From assembly GCF_003731765.1 (NCBI RefSeq), contig NZ_MOAL01000004.1, forward strand, positions 1,178,001-1,242,000: a stretch of 64,000 bases of DNA. Direction: 5' to 3'. This stretch comes from Pseudomonas chlororaphis (GTDB taxonomy: Bacteria; Pseudomonadota; Gammaproteobacteria; Pseudomonadales; Pseudomonadaceae). Position 1 is the stretch's first letter. Each line of letters begins with the position of its first letter. Below, in pieces: positions 37,026 through 45,695 of this stretch. Under the pieces are notes generated by a model. It was not told the origin of the DNA and made no database searches. It saw only the letters and a program-made list of their open reading frames with translations. A program made the position numbers and the translations under genes.

Positions 37026-38155
37026 GCGAACCCACCACCACGACCACCCATGCCATTGCCGCCACCCCCGAGGGCACGGCGCCACCGTCCAGCCCGGCCA
37101 CTGCGCCGCGCTCGCTGCGGGTGCGCCTGCTTTCGTCCCTGGGCTTTGCCGCGGTGGCCCTGGCCGGCGTGCTGATTGTCTTGTACGCCTGGCAGTTGCC
37201 GCCGTTCAGCAGCGCCATCGAAAGCACCGAGAACGCCCTGGTGCGCGGCCAAGTGACCATCATCGGCCCGCAGCTCAGCGGTTATGTGTTCGAGGTGCCG
37301 GTGCAGGACTTCCAGTTCGTCAAGGCGGGCGACCTGCTGGTGCGCCTCGACGACCGTATCTATCAGCAGCGCCTGGATCAGTCCCTGGCCCAATTGGCGG
37401 TGCAGAAGGCGGCGCTGGCCAATGTGCTGCAACAACGCAACAGCGCCGAAGCCACCATCAAGCTGCGCCAGGCCGCCCTGGCCGATAGCCAGGCCCAGGC
37501 GCGCAAGAGCGCGGCAGACCTGCGGCGCAATGAAGCCCTGGTCAGCGACGGTTCAGTGTCCCAGCGCGAGCTGGACGTGGCCCGCGCTGCCAACGCCCAG
37601 ACCGTGGCGGCCGTGGCCCAGGCCCAGGCGTCCCTGGAAATCGCCCGGCAAGACCTGCAAACGGTGATCGTCAATCGCGGCTCCCTGGAAGCCGCCGTGG
37701 CCAATGCCGAGGCCGCGGTGCAACTGGCCCGCATCGACCTGTCCAACACCCGGATCCTGGCCCCACGGGATGGCCAACTGGGGCAGATCGGCGTGCGCCT
37801 GGGGGCCTATGTCAACTCCGGGGCGCAGTTGATGGCGCTGGTGCCTGACCAGCTGTGGGTGATCGCCAACATGAAGGAAACCCAGATGGACCAAGTGCGC
37901 ATCGGCCAGCCGGTGAGCTTCACCGTGGACGCCCTGAACCACCGCAAATTCCATGGCCGAGTGCAGCGCATCTCACCGGCCACCGGCTCCGAATTCAGCC
38001 TGCTGCAAGCCGACAATGCCACCGGCAACTTCGTCAAGATCGCCCAGCGCGTGCCCGTGCGCATCAGCGTCGACCCCGACCAGGATGAAAGCCAACGCCT
38101 GCGCCCGGGCATGTCGGTGGTGGTGAGCATTGATACGGCGGGCCCAACCCCATAG
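37022..38155 (+). CDS. HlyD-family membrane-fusion protein (EmrA type)
   Basis: A 377-residue protein with a single N-terminal transmembrane helix (LLSSLGFAAVALAGVLIVLYAW), a biotinyl-lipoyl-like domain (ESTENALVRGQVTIIGPQLSGYV), a long coiled coil from about residue 120 to 230, and a beta-barrel near the end. It links the MFS pump to the outer membrane. The ATG at 37022 overlaps the pump stop by four bases, which supports this start over an upstream one at 36950. Confidence 0.93.
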   Translation: MSEPTTTTTHAIAATPEGTAPPSSPATAPRSLRVRLLSSLGFAAVALAGVLIVLYAWQLPPFSSAIESTENALVRGQVTIIGPQLSGYVFEVPVQDFQFVKAGDLLVRLDDRIYQQRLDQSLAQLAVQKAALANVLQQRNSAEATIKLRQAALADSQAQARKSAADLRRNEALVSDGSVSQRELDVARAANAQTVAAVAQAQASLEIARQDLQTVIVNRGSLEAAVANAEAAVQLARIDLSNTRILAPRDGQLGQIGVRLGAYVNSGAQLMALVPDQLWVIANMKETQMDQVRIGQPVSFTVDALNHRKFHGRVQRISPATGSEFSLLQADNATGNFVKIAQRVPVRISVDPDQDESQRLRPGMSVVVSIDTAGPTP

Positions 38156-38216
38156 CGCTGGCCGGCGCCTTGGAGGCCCAGGGCGGCCTCGATGGGGCAC
38201 GTCGCGGCCGGCCTGT

Positions 38217-39164
38217 TTACGGCGACGGGGCCAGCAGGCCCATCAGCCGGCTGTCCCATTCCAGACAGCGAACATCGCGCCCGGCATCGTGATAGTCGCG
38301 TTGCAGTTGTGAGAGGTACTGCTTGCGGTATTCGCTGGGGGTCAGGGCGCAGTAGGTGCGAAAGGCCGCGATCAGTTGTTTGTGCTCGCTGAAGCCGCAG
38401 CTGTAGCTGATCTCGGTGATCGGCAGCGGCGTATGTTTCAGCAGGAAGCGCGCGCGGTTGATCCGTACCTGAGCCAGGTAATCCTTGAAATTGCAGCCGT
38501 TGACCTTTTTGAACAGCTTGGAAAAGTGGTGGTAGCTGAGGTGGGCCTGGGCGGCGACTTCCGCCAGGGGCAACTCCCGTTCGTAGTGGCAGTGGATGTA
38601 GTCAATACAGTGCTTTACCAGCTGTTGGTCCTTGCTGCGCAAGGGCTCCGGCGGCGGCTGGCGCGGTCCGGCGTTGGCCTGTTGCAGGCTGGACAACAGC
38701 AGGTAGATCAGCGCGATCCGCCGAAACGGATCCCGGTCGGTGCCCTGCAGTTGCTGTTCCACCAGTTGCTTGAGGGCGGCTTTGATTTCCCGGTCGCGCG
38801 CGCTGTAGTGAAGGCTGTCGGCCACCTGATAGTCGATCAGCAGGGCGGGCTGCAAATCATTGAACAGGTGGGGCGAGAACTGCACCGTGAGCAGTTGGCT
38901 ATCGGGCTCCAAGGCTTGCAACTCGTGGATGCGCTCCTGGTTGATGTACAGCATGCCGCCAGGGCCCAACTCCTGGCTGTGCTGGTCGAGGCGGATGGCA
39001 AACCGGCCCTGGAGCACATGGATCAGTTCAGCGGCGGCGTGCCAGTGGGCCTCGCAGCGCTGCACCTGGGCTGCGAACAGGTTGATCTGCTGCCGATCGA
39101 ACTCCACCAGTTCATGGCCGGGCAGGGGCGGCATGGGGTTGCGAGTCAGGGCGAAGGGCAGCAT
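38217..39164 (-). CDS. AraC-family transcriptional regulator
   Basis: A 315-residue regulator with an N-terminal cupin-like sensing domain (WHAAAELIHVLQGRFAIRLDQHSQELGPGGMLYI) and a C-terminal AraC DNA-binding domain (about 200-300) that includes LAEVAAQAHLSYHHFSKLFKKVNG and ITEISYSCGFSEHKQLIAAFRTYC. It lies 38 bases downstream of the GH3 glucosidase gene on the same strand and after the GPH sugar transporter, so it is the likely regulator of that beta-glucoside unit. It could be cotranscribed with both. Confidence 0.93.
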   Translation of the reverse strand: MLPFALTRNPMPPLPGHELVEFDRQQINLFAAQVQRCEAHWHAAAELIHVLQGRFAIRLDQHSQELGPGGMLYINQERIHELQALEPDSQLLTVQFSPHLFNDLQPALLIDYQVADSLHYSARDREIKAALKQLVEQQLQGTDRDPFRRIALIYLLLSSLQQANAGPRQPPPEPLRSKDQQLVKHCIDYIHCHYERELPLAEVAAQAHLSYHHFSKLFKKVNGCNFKDYLAQVRINRARFLLKHTPLPITEISYSCGFSEHKQLIAAFRTYCALTPSEYRKQYLSQLQRDYHDAGRDVRCLEWDSRLMGLLAPSP

Positions 39165-39202
39165 TTCAGGCGTCTCCAGTCAGTGGCGTCGGCTTACAGG
39201 CT

Positions 39203-41581
39203 TTACTGTGGCCCGGTGAGCATGGCCGAGCCACCCGCCGGTGCGCCTGCCTCGGCGTCCAGGGCGGCCGCCAGCTCCTCGCGGGAAATATCCAGTTCGA
39301 GCATTTCCGTGAGGGTGATCAGTAAACCGCAAAACAGCTCCGGGGCGATCTTGCGCAGTTTTTCCCGGGTGTGTGCTTCCGGCATGCCGCTTTTGTCCGC
39401 GACCAGCTTCGCCACCCGTTCGAACAGCGGCGGGTTGTCCAGCAGTTGCACCAGGGAGCTGTGGAGGTTGACCGGTGGGTACAGCACCGGGGCCTGCACC
39501 TGGACCCTGGCCACGAGTTCGATGTGCCGCGAAGAACCACCTACGCGCACCTGGTACTCGCCGCTGTCCACGACCCAGCGGGCGAAGGCGGGGTCGTAAT
39601 AGGCGAAGTCCTGCCAATCCAGGTGCAGCTCGACGCAGCGACGTTGCCCAGGCTCCAGGGCCACCTTGGCAAAGGCCTTCAAGGCCTGGACCTCCCGGGG
39701 CAGGCGGCAGGCCGGCGGGGCCAGGTACAACTGCACCACCTCTTTGCCGAAACGTTCACCGCTGTTGCCCAGCTCCACGGTGACCGTCAGTGCTTGGCCG
39801 GGCTCCAGGGTGGCGCTGGAGGTGGCCAACGAGTGGTACTCGAAATGGGTGTAGCTGAGGCCGAAGCCGAATGGGAACAAGGGCTCCAGGCGACGTTTAT
39901 CGTAGTAGCGGTAGCCGACGAACAGCCCCTCGCTGTAGCGCTGTTGCAGGTTTTCCCCGGGGTAGGTGAGGAAGGCCGGGGTGTGTTCCAGGCAGTGGGG
40001 GACGCTGACGGTGAGTTTGCCGCTGGGGTTGACCAGCCCGAACAATGCCTGGGCCACGGCGCGGCCCATGCCCTGGCCGGCAAAGAAGGTTTCCAGCACG
40101 GCCTTGGCCTGATCCAGCCAGGGCATGACCACCGCATCGCTGTTGGCCAGGACCACAACCACATTGGGCTGGACCTTGGCCACCTGGATAATCAGTTGCT
40201 CGTGGCTGGGAAGAATATCGAGGTTCTGCCGGTCGCCGTTTTCACCGTCTTCACCAATCGCGGTGCTGACGAAGAGGATCGCCACATCGGCGGTTCGCGC
40301 GGTATCCAGGGCTTGCGCCATTGCCATGGGGTCGAGCTGATGGTCATCCGGGGTGCCCACGGCATAGCGGATATCGAAGGCTTCGGCCCCCAGTTCGAAG
40401 ATCTCGTCCAGGGGCCGGTCCAGCAGGTAAGGCCGAGTGGTGGCACAGCCCGAACCCTGGATCACCGGCGCCTGGGCCGGTTTGCCCAGCACGGCGATGC
40501 GTGGGGTTTTCCGTGGGCACAAGGGCAGCAGTTGATCCTGGTTTTTCAACAGCACCAGGGATTCCGCCGCCAGGCTCTGGGCCAGTTCGTGATGCTGATT
40601 GAAGTCGGCCCGGGTCTCGGGTTTGCGGCCGCGCCGAACCTTGTCGATCAGGGTCAGCATGCGCCGGCAGGACAGGTCCAGGCACTCCGGGGGCACCCGG
40701 CCTTGCTCGATGGCGGCCAGCAGTTCGCGCTGGTCGCGCTGGCTTTGCGGCATGCCCAGGTCATTGCCTGCCAGCAGCGACGCCGGCCGGTCCTTGATGC
40801 CGTACCAGTCGGACATCACCAGCCCCGGGTACTGCCATTCGTCGCGCAGCACCTGGGTCAGCAGCCAGTGATGCTGGGAGGTCTGCACGCCGTTGAGGCG
40901 GTTGTAGGAAGACATCAGCGTCCAGGGCTGGGCGCGGTCGATGGCGCGCTTGTAGCCGGCCAGGTAGATCTCGCGCAGGGCGCGTTCGTCCACCACCGAG
41001 TCCATTTCCGTGCGCCGGTACTCGGAGTTGTTGCAGGCGAAATGCTTGAGGCTGGCCCCCACGCCCTGGTCCTGCAGGCCGTTGATCAGGGCTCCGGCCA
41101 GCTCGCCACTGAGGATTGGGTCCTCGGAATAGTATTCGTAGCCGCGCCCGGCCAGGGGCGTGCGGCGGATATTGATCCCCGGCCCCAGCAGCAGGCCGAC
41201 ACCGAAGTGCTGGCATTCCACGCCCAGGGCCTGGCCCATGCGGTACACCAGGTCCAGGTCCCAGGAGCAGGCCAGGCTGGAACCGTTGGGAAAGCACGTA
41301 GCGGGTTTCGACGCGCTGAACAGCGCCTCGGAACCACTGGGCTGCGGGGTGTCGCCAGAGCTCTGGTTCACCACCTGGATAAAGTCCTCGAAGCTCCAGC
41401 TGGCACCGTCCTCGATCTGTTGGGTACTGTAGCGAACGCCGTAGGTGCCGTCGGTCATGATGAAGTCATCGATACCCAGGTGTTCCAACCGGGCGCTGCG
41501 CCACAAGCCTTGGCCACTGAGCAGCTTGACCTTGTCGGCGACGCTCATGCGGGCCAGCAACGGGGCGTGGGGATCGGTCAT
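39203..41581 (-). CDS. Glycoside hydrolase family 3 beta-glucosidase
   Basis: A 792-residue GH3 enzyme without a signal peptide, hence probably cytoplasmic. The N-terminal barrel contains GASLKHFACNNSE (about 175) and the nucleophile Asp258 in GLVMSDWYG; the second GH3 domain starts about residue 370 and a fibronectin-III-like domain ends the protein. It should hydrolyse beta-glucosides such as cellobiose. The ATG at 41581 opens the protein-like part (MTDPHAPLLARMSVADKV). It is 20 bases after the GPH symporter, so the substrate is imported intact and cleaved inside. Confidence 0.93.
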   Translation of the reverse strand: MTDPHAPLLARMSVADKVKLLSGQGLWRSARLEHLGIDDFIMTDGTYGVRYSTQQIEDGASWSFEDFIQVVNQSSGDTPQPSGSEALFSASKPATCFPNGSSLACSWDLDLVYRMGQALGVECQHFGVGLLLGPGINIRRTPLAGRGYEYYSEDPILSGELAGALINGLQDQGVGASLKHFACNNSEYRRTEMDSVVDERALREIYLAGYKRAIDRAQPWTLMSSYNRLNGVQTSQHHWLLTQVLRDEWQYPGLVMSDWYGIKDRPASLLAGNDLGMPQSQRDQRELLAAIEQGRVPPECLDLSCRRMLTLIDKVRRGRKPETRADFNQHHELAQSLAAESLVLLKNQDQLLPLCPRKTPRIAVLGKPAQAPVIQGSGCATTRPYLLDRPLDEIFELGAEAFDIRYAVGTPDDHQLDPMAMAQALDTARTADVAILFVSTAIGEDGENGDRQNLDILPSHEQLIIQVAKVQPNVVVVLANSDAVVMPWLDQAKAVLETFFAGQGMGRAVAQALFGLVNPSGKLTVSVPHCLEHTPAFLTYPGENLQQRYSEGLFVGYRYYDKRRLEPLFPFGFGLSYTHFEYHSLATSSATLEPGQALTVTVELGNSGERFGKEVVQLYLAPPACRLPREVQALKAFAKVALEPGQRRCVELHLDWQDFAYYDPAFARWVVDSGEYQVRVGGSSRHIELVARVQVQAPVLYPPVNLHSSLVQLLDNPPLFERVAKLVADKSGMPEAHTREKLRKIAPELFCGLLITLTEMLELDISREELAAALDAEAGAPAGGSAMLTGPQ

Positions 41582-41600
41582 GGTGGGGAACTCCTTCGGG

Positions 41601-42971
41601 TCAGGGGGCCGGGGCCGGTTGCTTGCGTTGTTCGATGCGCTGCAGCAGGTTGCGGTAGCTCTGTTCGTCCAAGGGGTAGAACAGCACGAAGACAAAACCC
41701 AGGGCGAACATCAGGGCGGGCACCAAGGTCATCATCAGGGTGATGGCGTTGATGGCCTGGGCATCCACCTGGGCCGCCGAATAGCCCGACAGTTGCAGCA
41801 GCAGGCCGGCCAGGCCGCCGCCCAGGGCCATGGCGATCTTGGTCACGAAATTGAAAAAACCATAGATCGCGCCCTCGGCCCGGTGGCCGTTCTTCCATTC
41901 GGCGTATTCCACGGTGTCGGCAATCATCGACCACATGGCGACGAACCCGGCACCCAGGGTGATGCTGTACAGGCCGATGCAGACCATGGTCAGGGGCAGG
42001 TTGTGACTGGCGAAGATGTACTGGATCACCAGCCCGCCGATCCCCAGCAATAGCACGCCGAGGGTCATTTTCTTCTTGCCCAGCCTTGCAATGAGCGTCT
42101 GCGAAAGCACGGTGCCGAGGATGTAGGCAGCGGTCTGCAGGGCGAAGAACAGCGGGCTGAAACCCTCGTCGCCGATCACGTACTTGATGAAGTACACGGC
42201 GATGGCCATCCACAGGGTGTAGGCGATGTAGAAGAACAGGGTGAACAGCGACAGGTGGATCAGCGGCAGGTTGTCGAACACCGCCCGCAGCATGTCGCGC
42301 AGCGAGGGTGAGGGGCTGTCCTGGCGCGTCTCCACCCGTTCCCGAGTCATGCCGAAACAGGCGATCAGGCAGAAGGTCGCCAGCAGCGCGAACAGGCTGA
42401 CGGCGAAGACGTAGCCATCCCTGGGTTCGGTAAACAACGCCACCAGGCGCTCGGCGCTGGTGGCCACGATCAGGTAGCCGATCACCGCCAGCACAAAGCG
42501 GTACACCGACAGCGAGGCCCGGGAGCCTTCGTGCTGGGTCATGCGGTTGGTGAGTGCCGAGTAGGGCGTGTTGACGGTGGTGTAGGCCAGGCAATAGAGG
42601 GTGTAGCTGATCAGTGCGTAGGTGAATTTGAGCTCGATGTTCCAGGCGCTGAAACACAGGATGCTCAAGCCGGCCAGGGGCAGGGCGCCATACAGCAGGT
42701 AGGGGCGCAGTTTGCCGTGGCGACTGTGGGTGCGGTCCACGGCATAGCCGACAAGGATGTTGAACAGGGCGTCGATCACCCGGGCGATGACGAAGATCAG
42801 GCTGGCCTTGGCGGCGGACAGTCCATAGATGTCGGTGTAGAAATACAACAGGAACAGCGAGACGAAACCGAAGGACAGGTTGCAGGCCAGATCACCCAGG
42901 CCGTAGCCGATCTTCTCTTTGGCACCCAGGACCACATAGCTCTCGGTGATCCTGGCGGTTGGCGTAGTCAT
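41601..42971 (-). CDS. GPH-family sugar:cation symporter (MelB-like)
   Basis: A 456-residue permease with 12 predicted helices. VLGAKEKIGYGLGDLACNLSFGFVSLFLLYFYTDIYG is the typical start of the glycoside-pentoside-hexuronide family, and VGYAVDRTHSRHGKLRPYLLYGALPLAG has the conserved Asp and Arg. It imports beta-glucosides or other glycosides with a cation. The ATG at 42971 is chosen because the frame before it is not protein-like. It is first in the beta-glucoside operon, followed by the GH3 enzyme and the AraC regulator. Confidence 0.92.
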   Translation of the reverse strand: MTTPTARITESYVVLGAKEKIGYGLGDLACNLSFGFVSLFLLYFYTDIYGLSAAKASLIFVIARVIDALFNILVGYAVDRTHSRHGKLRPYLLYGALPLAGLSILCFSAWNIELKFTYALISYTLYCLAYTTVNTPYSALTNRMTQHEGSRASLSVYRFVLAVIGYLIVATSAERLVALFTEPRDGYVFAVSLFALLATFCLIACFGMTRERVETRQDSPSPSLRDMLRAVFDNLPLIHLSLFTLFFYIAYTLWMAIAVYFIKYVIGDEGFSPLFFALQTAAYILGTVLSQTLIARLGKKKMTLGVLLLGIGGLVIQYIFASHNLPLTMVCIGLYSITLGAGFVAMWSMIADTVEYAEWKNGHRAEGAIYGFFNFVTKIAMALGGGLAGLLLQLSGYSAAQVDAQAINAITLMMTLVPALMFALGFVFVLFYPLDEQSYRNLLQRIEQRKQPAPAP

Positions 42972-43104
42972 TATTGTTGTCCGCAGCAAGAGGAGCGCTG
43001 ATTCTAAGAACTCCGGCTGTGGGCGACTTGTCGTTATTTGTGCGAATGCTGGGGCATTTTTGTGTCGCTGCCGAAGGGGGCGAGCCACGCTCCAGGCCCG
43101 GGCT

Positions 43105-43545
43105 TCAGGAGGTTGCCAGGCGCATGTGGATGACTGGAAATGGCCGGCCTTCGCCGTCGGTTTCCGAGCGTGCGTACTCGACGAAGCCGTAATGACGGTA
43201 AAAGCCGTGGGCCCTGGGGTTCTGTTGGTTAACGTCGACGCTCAGGTGCTCGTGCAGGGTTTTGACATGGTCCAGTAACTGGCGGCCGATGCCCTGGCCG
43301 CGCTGGGCAGGCTCGACAAAGAGCATTTCAACTTTGTCGGCGGCCCGGGCGATAAAGCCGCCGGGGCGGCCATCGGGGTTGTCCAGCACCCACACTTCCA
43401 GGCTCGGCAGGTAGGCATCGCGCACCAGGGGGTAAAGCAACTGGATGTCCGCTTCGTCTAAAAAGTCATGCGTGGCGCGCACCGAGCGCAACCACAGCGC
43501 GGCCAGCGGCACATCGTCACTCGGGCGGCGGGGGCGAATGGGCAT
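43105..43545 (-). CDS. GNAT-family N-acetyltransferase
   Basis: A 146-residue GNAT protein: RATHDFLDEADI at the start, the CoA-binding motif VEMLFVEPAQRGQGIGRQLLDHVK (about 72-94) and VNQQNPRAHGFYRHYGFVEYARSETDGEGRPFPVIHM near the end, which is the pattern of the YafP/AAC-type small acetyltransferases. The ATG at 43545 (MPIRPRRPSDD) begins the domain; the frame is open further upstream but antisense to the TetR gene. It stands alone between the GPH symporter and the TetR regulator. Confidence 0.88.
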   Translation of the reverse strand: MPIRPRRPSDDVPLAALWLRSVRATHDFLDEADIQLLYPLVRDAYLPSLEVWVLDNPDGRPGGFIARAADKVEMLFVEPAQRGQGIGRQLLDHVKTLHEHLSVDVNQQNPRAHGFYRHYGFVEYARSETDGEGRPFPVIHMRLATS

Positions 43546-43719
43546 GGGCAGGTTCCATCGGGTCAGGGCAGGACGGGCGCTGCGCTTGAGGCGGCCCGAG
43601 GGTGTGCGGGCGTGAATGCTACCCCCGGTGTTTCCACTGGGGAAGGCATGCTCAGGAAGTTTCGTAGTTGTACGAGGCTGGATGCTAGTCTTGCCTAACG
43701 CTGTTGCCAGGGAGCCCAT

Positions 43720-44340
43720 ATGGGCAATCACAAGATCGAGATTCGTCGCAGTAATGTTGAAAAAATCCTCCTCGGCGCCGAGAAAGTCTTCGCCGAAAAA
43801 GGCTATGCCGGCACGGCCATGGCCGATATCGCCGAACAGGTCCAATTGCCGCGTTCCAACCTGCATTACTACTTCAGCACCAAGAGCGAGCTGTACAGCG
43901 CGGTGCTGTTCGATCTGCTGGAAGTGTGGAAACAGGACGCGTTGTGCTTCGAGATGTTCGATGACCCACGGGTGGTGCTCAGCAGCTACATCCGCGCCAA
44001 GATGAACCACTCCCGCAGTCGGCCTTACGGTTCGAAAGTCTGGGCCAACGAAATCATCCACGGCGCGCCAACCCTGGGCGAAGCGCTGGATGCCAGCCTG
44101 TATGACTGGGCCAAGATGAAAGAGGCGAAGATCCGGCAGTGGGTGGAGGACAAGCGCATCCTGCCGGTGGAGCCGTCGAGCCTGCTGTACATGATCTGGG
44201 CCTCGACCCAGCACTACGCCGACTTCGATCATCAGGTGATGATCCTCAACGACCACCAAGCGCTGTCGGACATGCAGTTCGAACGGGCCGTGCAGACCGT
44301 CACCAGCGTCATCCTTCGGGGTATAGGGTTGGAGCCATAG
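43720..44340 (+). CDS. TetR-family regulator of the RutR type
   Basis: A 206-residue regulator. The helix-turn-helix is at about 14-60 (MADIAEQVQLPRSNLHYYFSTKSELY), and the C-terminal part contains MIWASTQHYADFDHQV, the signature of the YcdC/RutR-type sensor domain, which in E. coli binds uracil or thymine. It sits next to the reductive pyrimidine catabolism genes, which makes it a strong candidate for their regulator. It is convergent with preA. The ATG follows GGGAG closely. Confidence 0.92.
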   Translation: MGNHKIEIRRSNVEKILLGAEKVFAEKGYAGTAMADIAEQVQLPRSNLHYYFSTKSELYSAVLFDLLEVWKQDALCFEMFDDPRVVLSSYIRAKMNHSRSRPYGSKVWANEIIHGAPTLGEALDASLYDWAKMKEAKIRQWVEDKRILPVEPSSLLYMIWASTQHYADFDHQVMILNDHQALSDMQFERAVQTVTSVILRGIGLEP

Positions 44341-44429
44341 AAGCAGCGGCAAGCGACAAGCGGCAAGTGGGCTCCAGGCTTGCAGCTTGTCGCTTGTAGC
44401 TGCTCTTACTACTTACCGCTTGCAGCTGC
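44341..44429. repeat. Inverted repeat of the AGCGGCAAGC family, overlapping the 3' end of preA
   Basis: Units such as AGCGGCAAGCGACAAGCGG and their reverse complements (GCTTGCAGCTTGTCGCTTG and TTACCGCTTGCAGCTGC) alternate, forming a set of hairpins between convergent genes. A related short copy (AGCTTGCCGCTTGCCGCTAC) is at about 59899-59919. The preA stop and its last codons (AAASGK) lie inside the repeat. Confidence 0.7.
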
Positions 44430-45695
44430 TTCCCTGTAAGGATTGCGCGGGTCGTGCAGCCAGTCGAGGAAGGGCTTGCCCGTGTCCTGGGGCACCATCT
44501 CGATGCAGTCCTGCACGGGGCAGGTGATCTGGCACAGGTTGCAGCCCACGCACTCATCGTCGATCACTTCATAGTGATGGGTGCCGTCCGCCTGCTTGAG
44601 GCTGGCAATCGCCTGGTGCGAGGTGTCTTCGCAGGCGATGTGGCAGCGGCCGCAGCCGATGCAGGCATCCTGGTCGATCTTGGCGATGACCTGGTAGTTG
44701 ATGTCCAGGTACTTCCAGTCGGTGGTGTTGCCCACCGCGCGCCCGGAGAAGTCTTGCAGGCTGTGGTAGCCCTGGCTGTCCATCCACCGCGACAAGCCGT
44801 CCTTCATCTCTTCGACGATGCGAAAACCATGGAGCATCGCCGCCGTGCACACCTGCACCGCGCCGCAGCCCAGGGCCACGAATTCCGCTGCGTCCCGCCA
44901 GCTACCGATGCCGCCGATGCCGCAGATCGGCAGGCCGTGGGTCTGCGGATCGCGGGCAATTTCCGCGACCATGTTCAGGGCAATCGGCTTGACCGCCGAG
45001 CCGCAATAACCGCCGTGGGTGCTCTGGCTGCCGACCATCGGGTGGGCCACCATGCGCTCCAGGTCGACGCTGGTGATGGAGTTGATGGTGTTGATCAGCG
45101 ACACCGCGTCCGCCCCGCCGCGATGGGCGGCGCGGGCGGCGGTGCGGATGTCGGTGATGTTCGGCGTGAGCTTGACGATCACCGGCAGCGAGCAATAAGT
45201 CTTGCACCAGCGAGTCACCTGCTCCACGTATTCCGGCACCTGGCCCACCGCCGCGCCCATGCCCCGTTCCGGCATGCCGTGGGGGCAGCCGAAGTTCAGT
45301 TCGATGCCGTCGCAGCCGGTGGCTTCCACCAGGGGCAGGATGGTTTTCCAGGATTCTTCGACGCACGGCACCATCAACGAAACGATCAAGGCGCGATCCG
45401 GCCAGTCCTTTTTCACCTGGGTGATTTCCCGCAGGTTGATCTCCAGGGAACGGTCGGTGATCAGCTCGATGTTGTTGATGCCCATGACCTCGCGGTTGGG
45501 CCCGAAGTGCGCGGAGTAACGGGATGAAACGTTGACGGCCGCCGGGTCCTCACCCAGGGTTTTCCAGACCACGCCACCCCAGCCGGCCTCGAACGCGCGG
45601 ACCACGTTGTAGGCCTTGTCGGTGGGCGGCGCGGAGGCCAGCCAGAATGGGTTGGGGGCTTTGATACCGGCGAAGACAATCGAGAGATCGGCCAT
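44409..45695 (-). CDS. preA: Dihydropyrimidine dehydrogenase, PreA subunit
   Basis: A 428-residue FMN protein with a TIM-barrel dihydroorotate-dehydrogenase-like domain (about 1-310, ELNFGCPHG and AVKPIALNMVAEIARD) and a C-terminal ferredoxin domain with two [4Fe-4S] clusters, CIGCGRCHIACEDTSH and CVGCNLCQITCP. With PreT it reduces uracil and thymine to dihydropyrimidines using NAD(P)H, the first step of the reductive pathway. The ATG follows the TAA of preT immediately (TAAATG). Its last residues (AAASGK) are encoded by an intergenic repeat. Confidence 0.95.
   Translation of the reverse strand: MADLSIVFAGIKAPNPFWLASAPPTDKAYNVVRAFEAGWGGVVWKTLGEDPAAVNVSSRYSAHFGPNREVMGINNIELITDRSLEINLREITQVKKDWPDRALIVSLMVPCVEESWKTILPLVEATGCDGIELNFGCPHGMPERGMGAAVGQVPEYVEQVTRWCKTYCSLPVIVKLTPNITDIRTAARAAHRGGADAVSLINTINSITSVDLERMVAHPMVGSQSTHGGYCGSAVKPIALNMVAEIARDPQTHGLPICGIGGIGSWRDAAEFVALGCGAVQVCTAAMLHGFRIVEEMKDGLSRWMDSQGYHSLQDFSGRAVGNTTDWKYLDINYQVIAKIDQDACIGCGRCHIACEDTSHQAIASLKQADGTHHYEVIDDECVGCNLCQITCPVQDCIEMVPQDTGKPFLDWLHDPRNPYREAAASGK

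Noticed and set aside
39371..41743. 790-codon plus-strand frame opposite the GH3 glucosidase.
   Set aside because: Antisense to an enzyme with clear catalytic residues; no protein-like periodicity.
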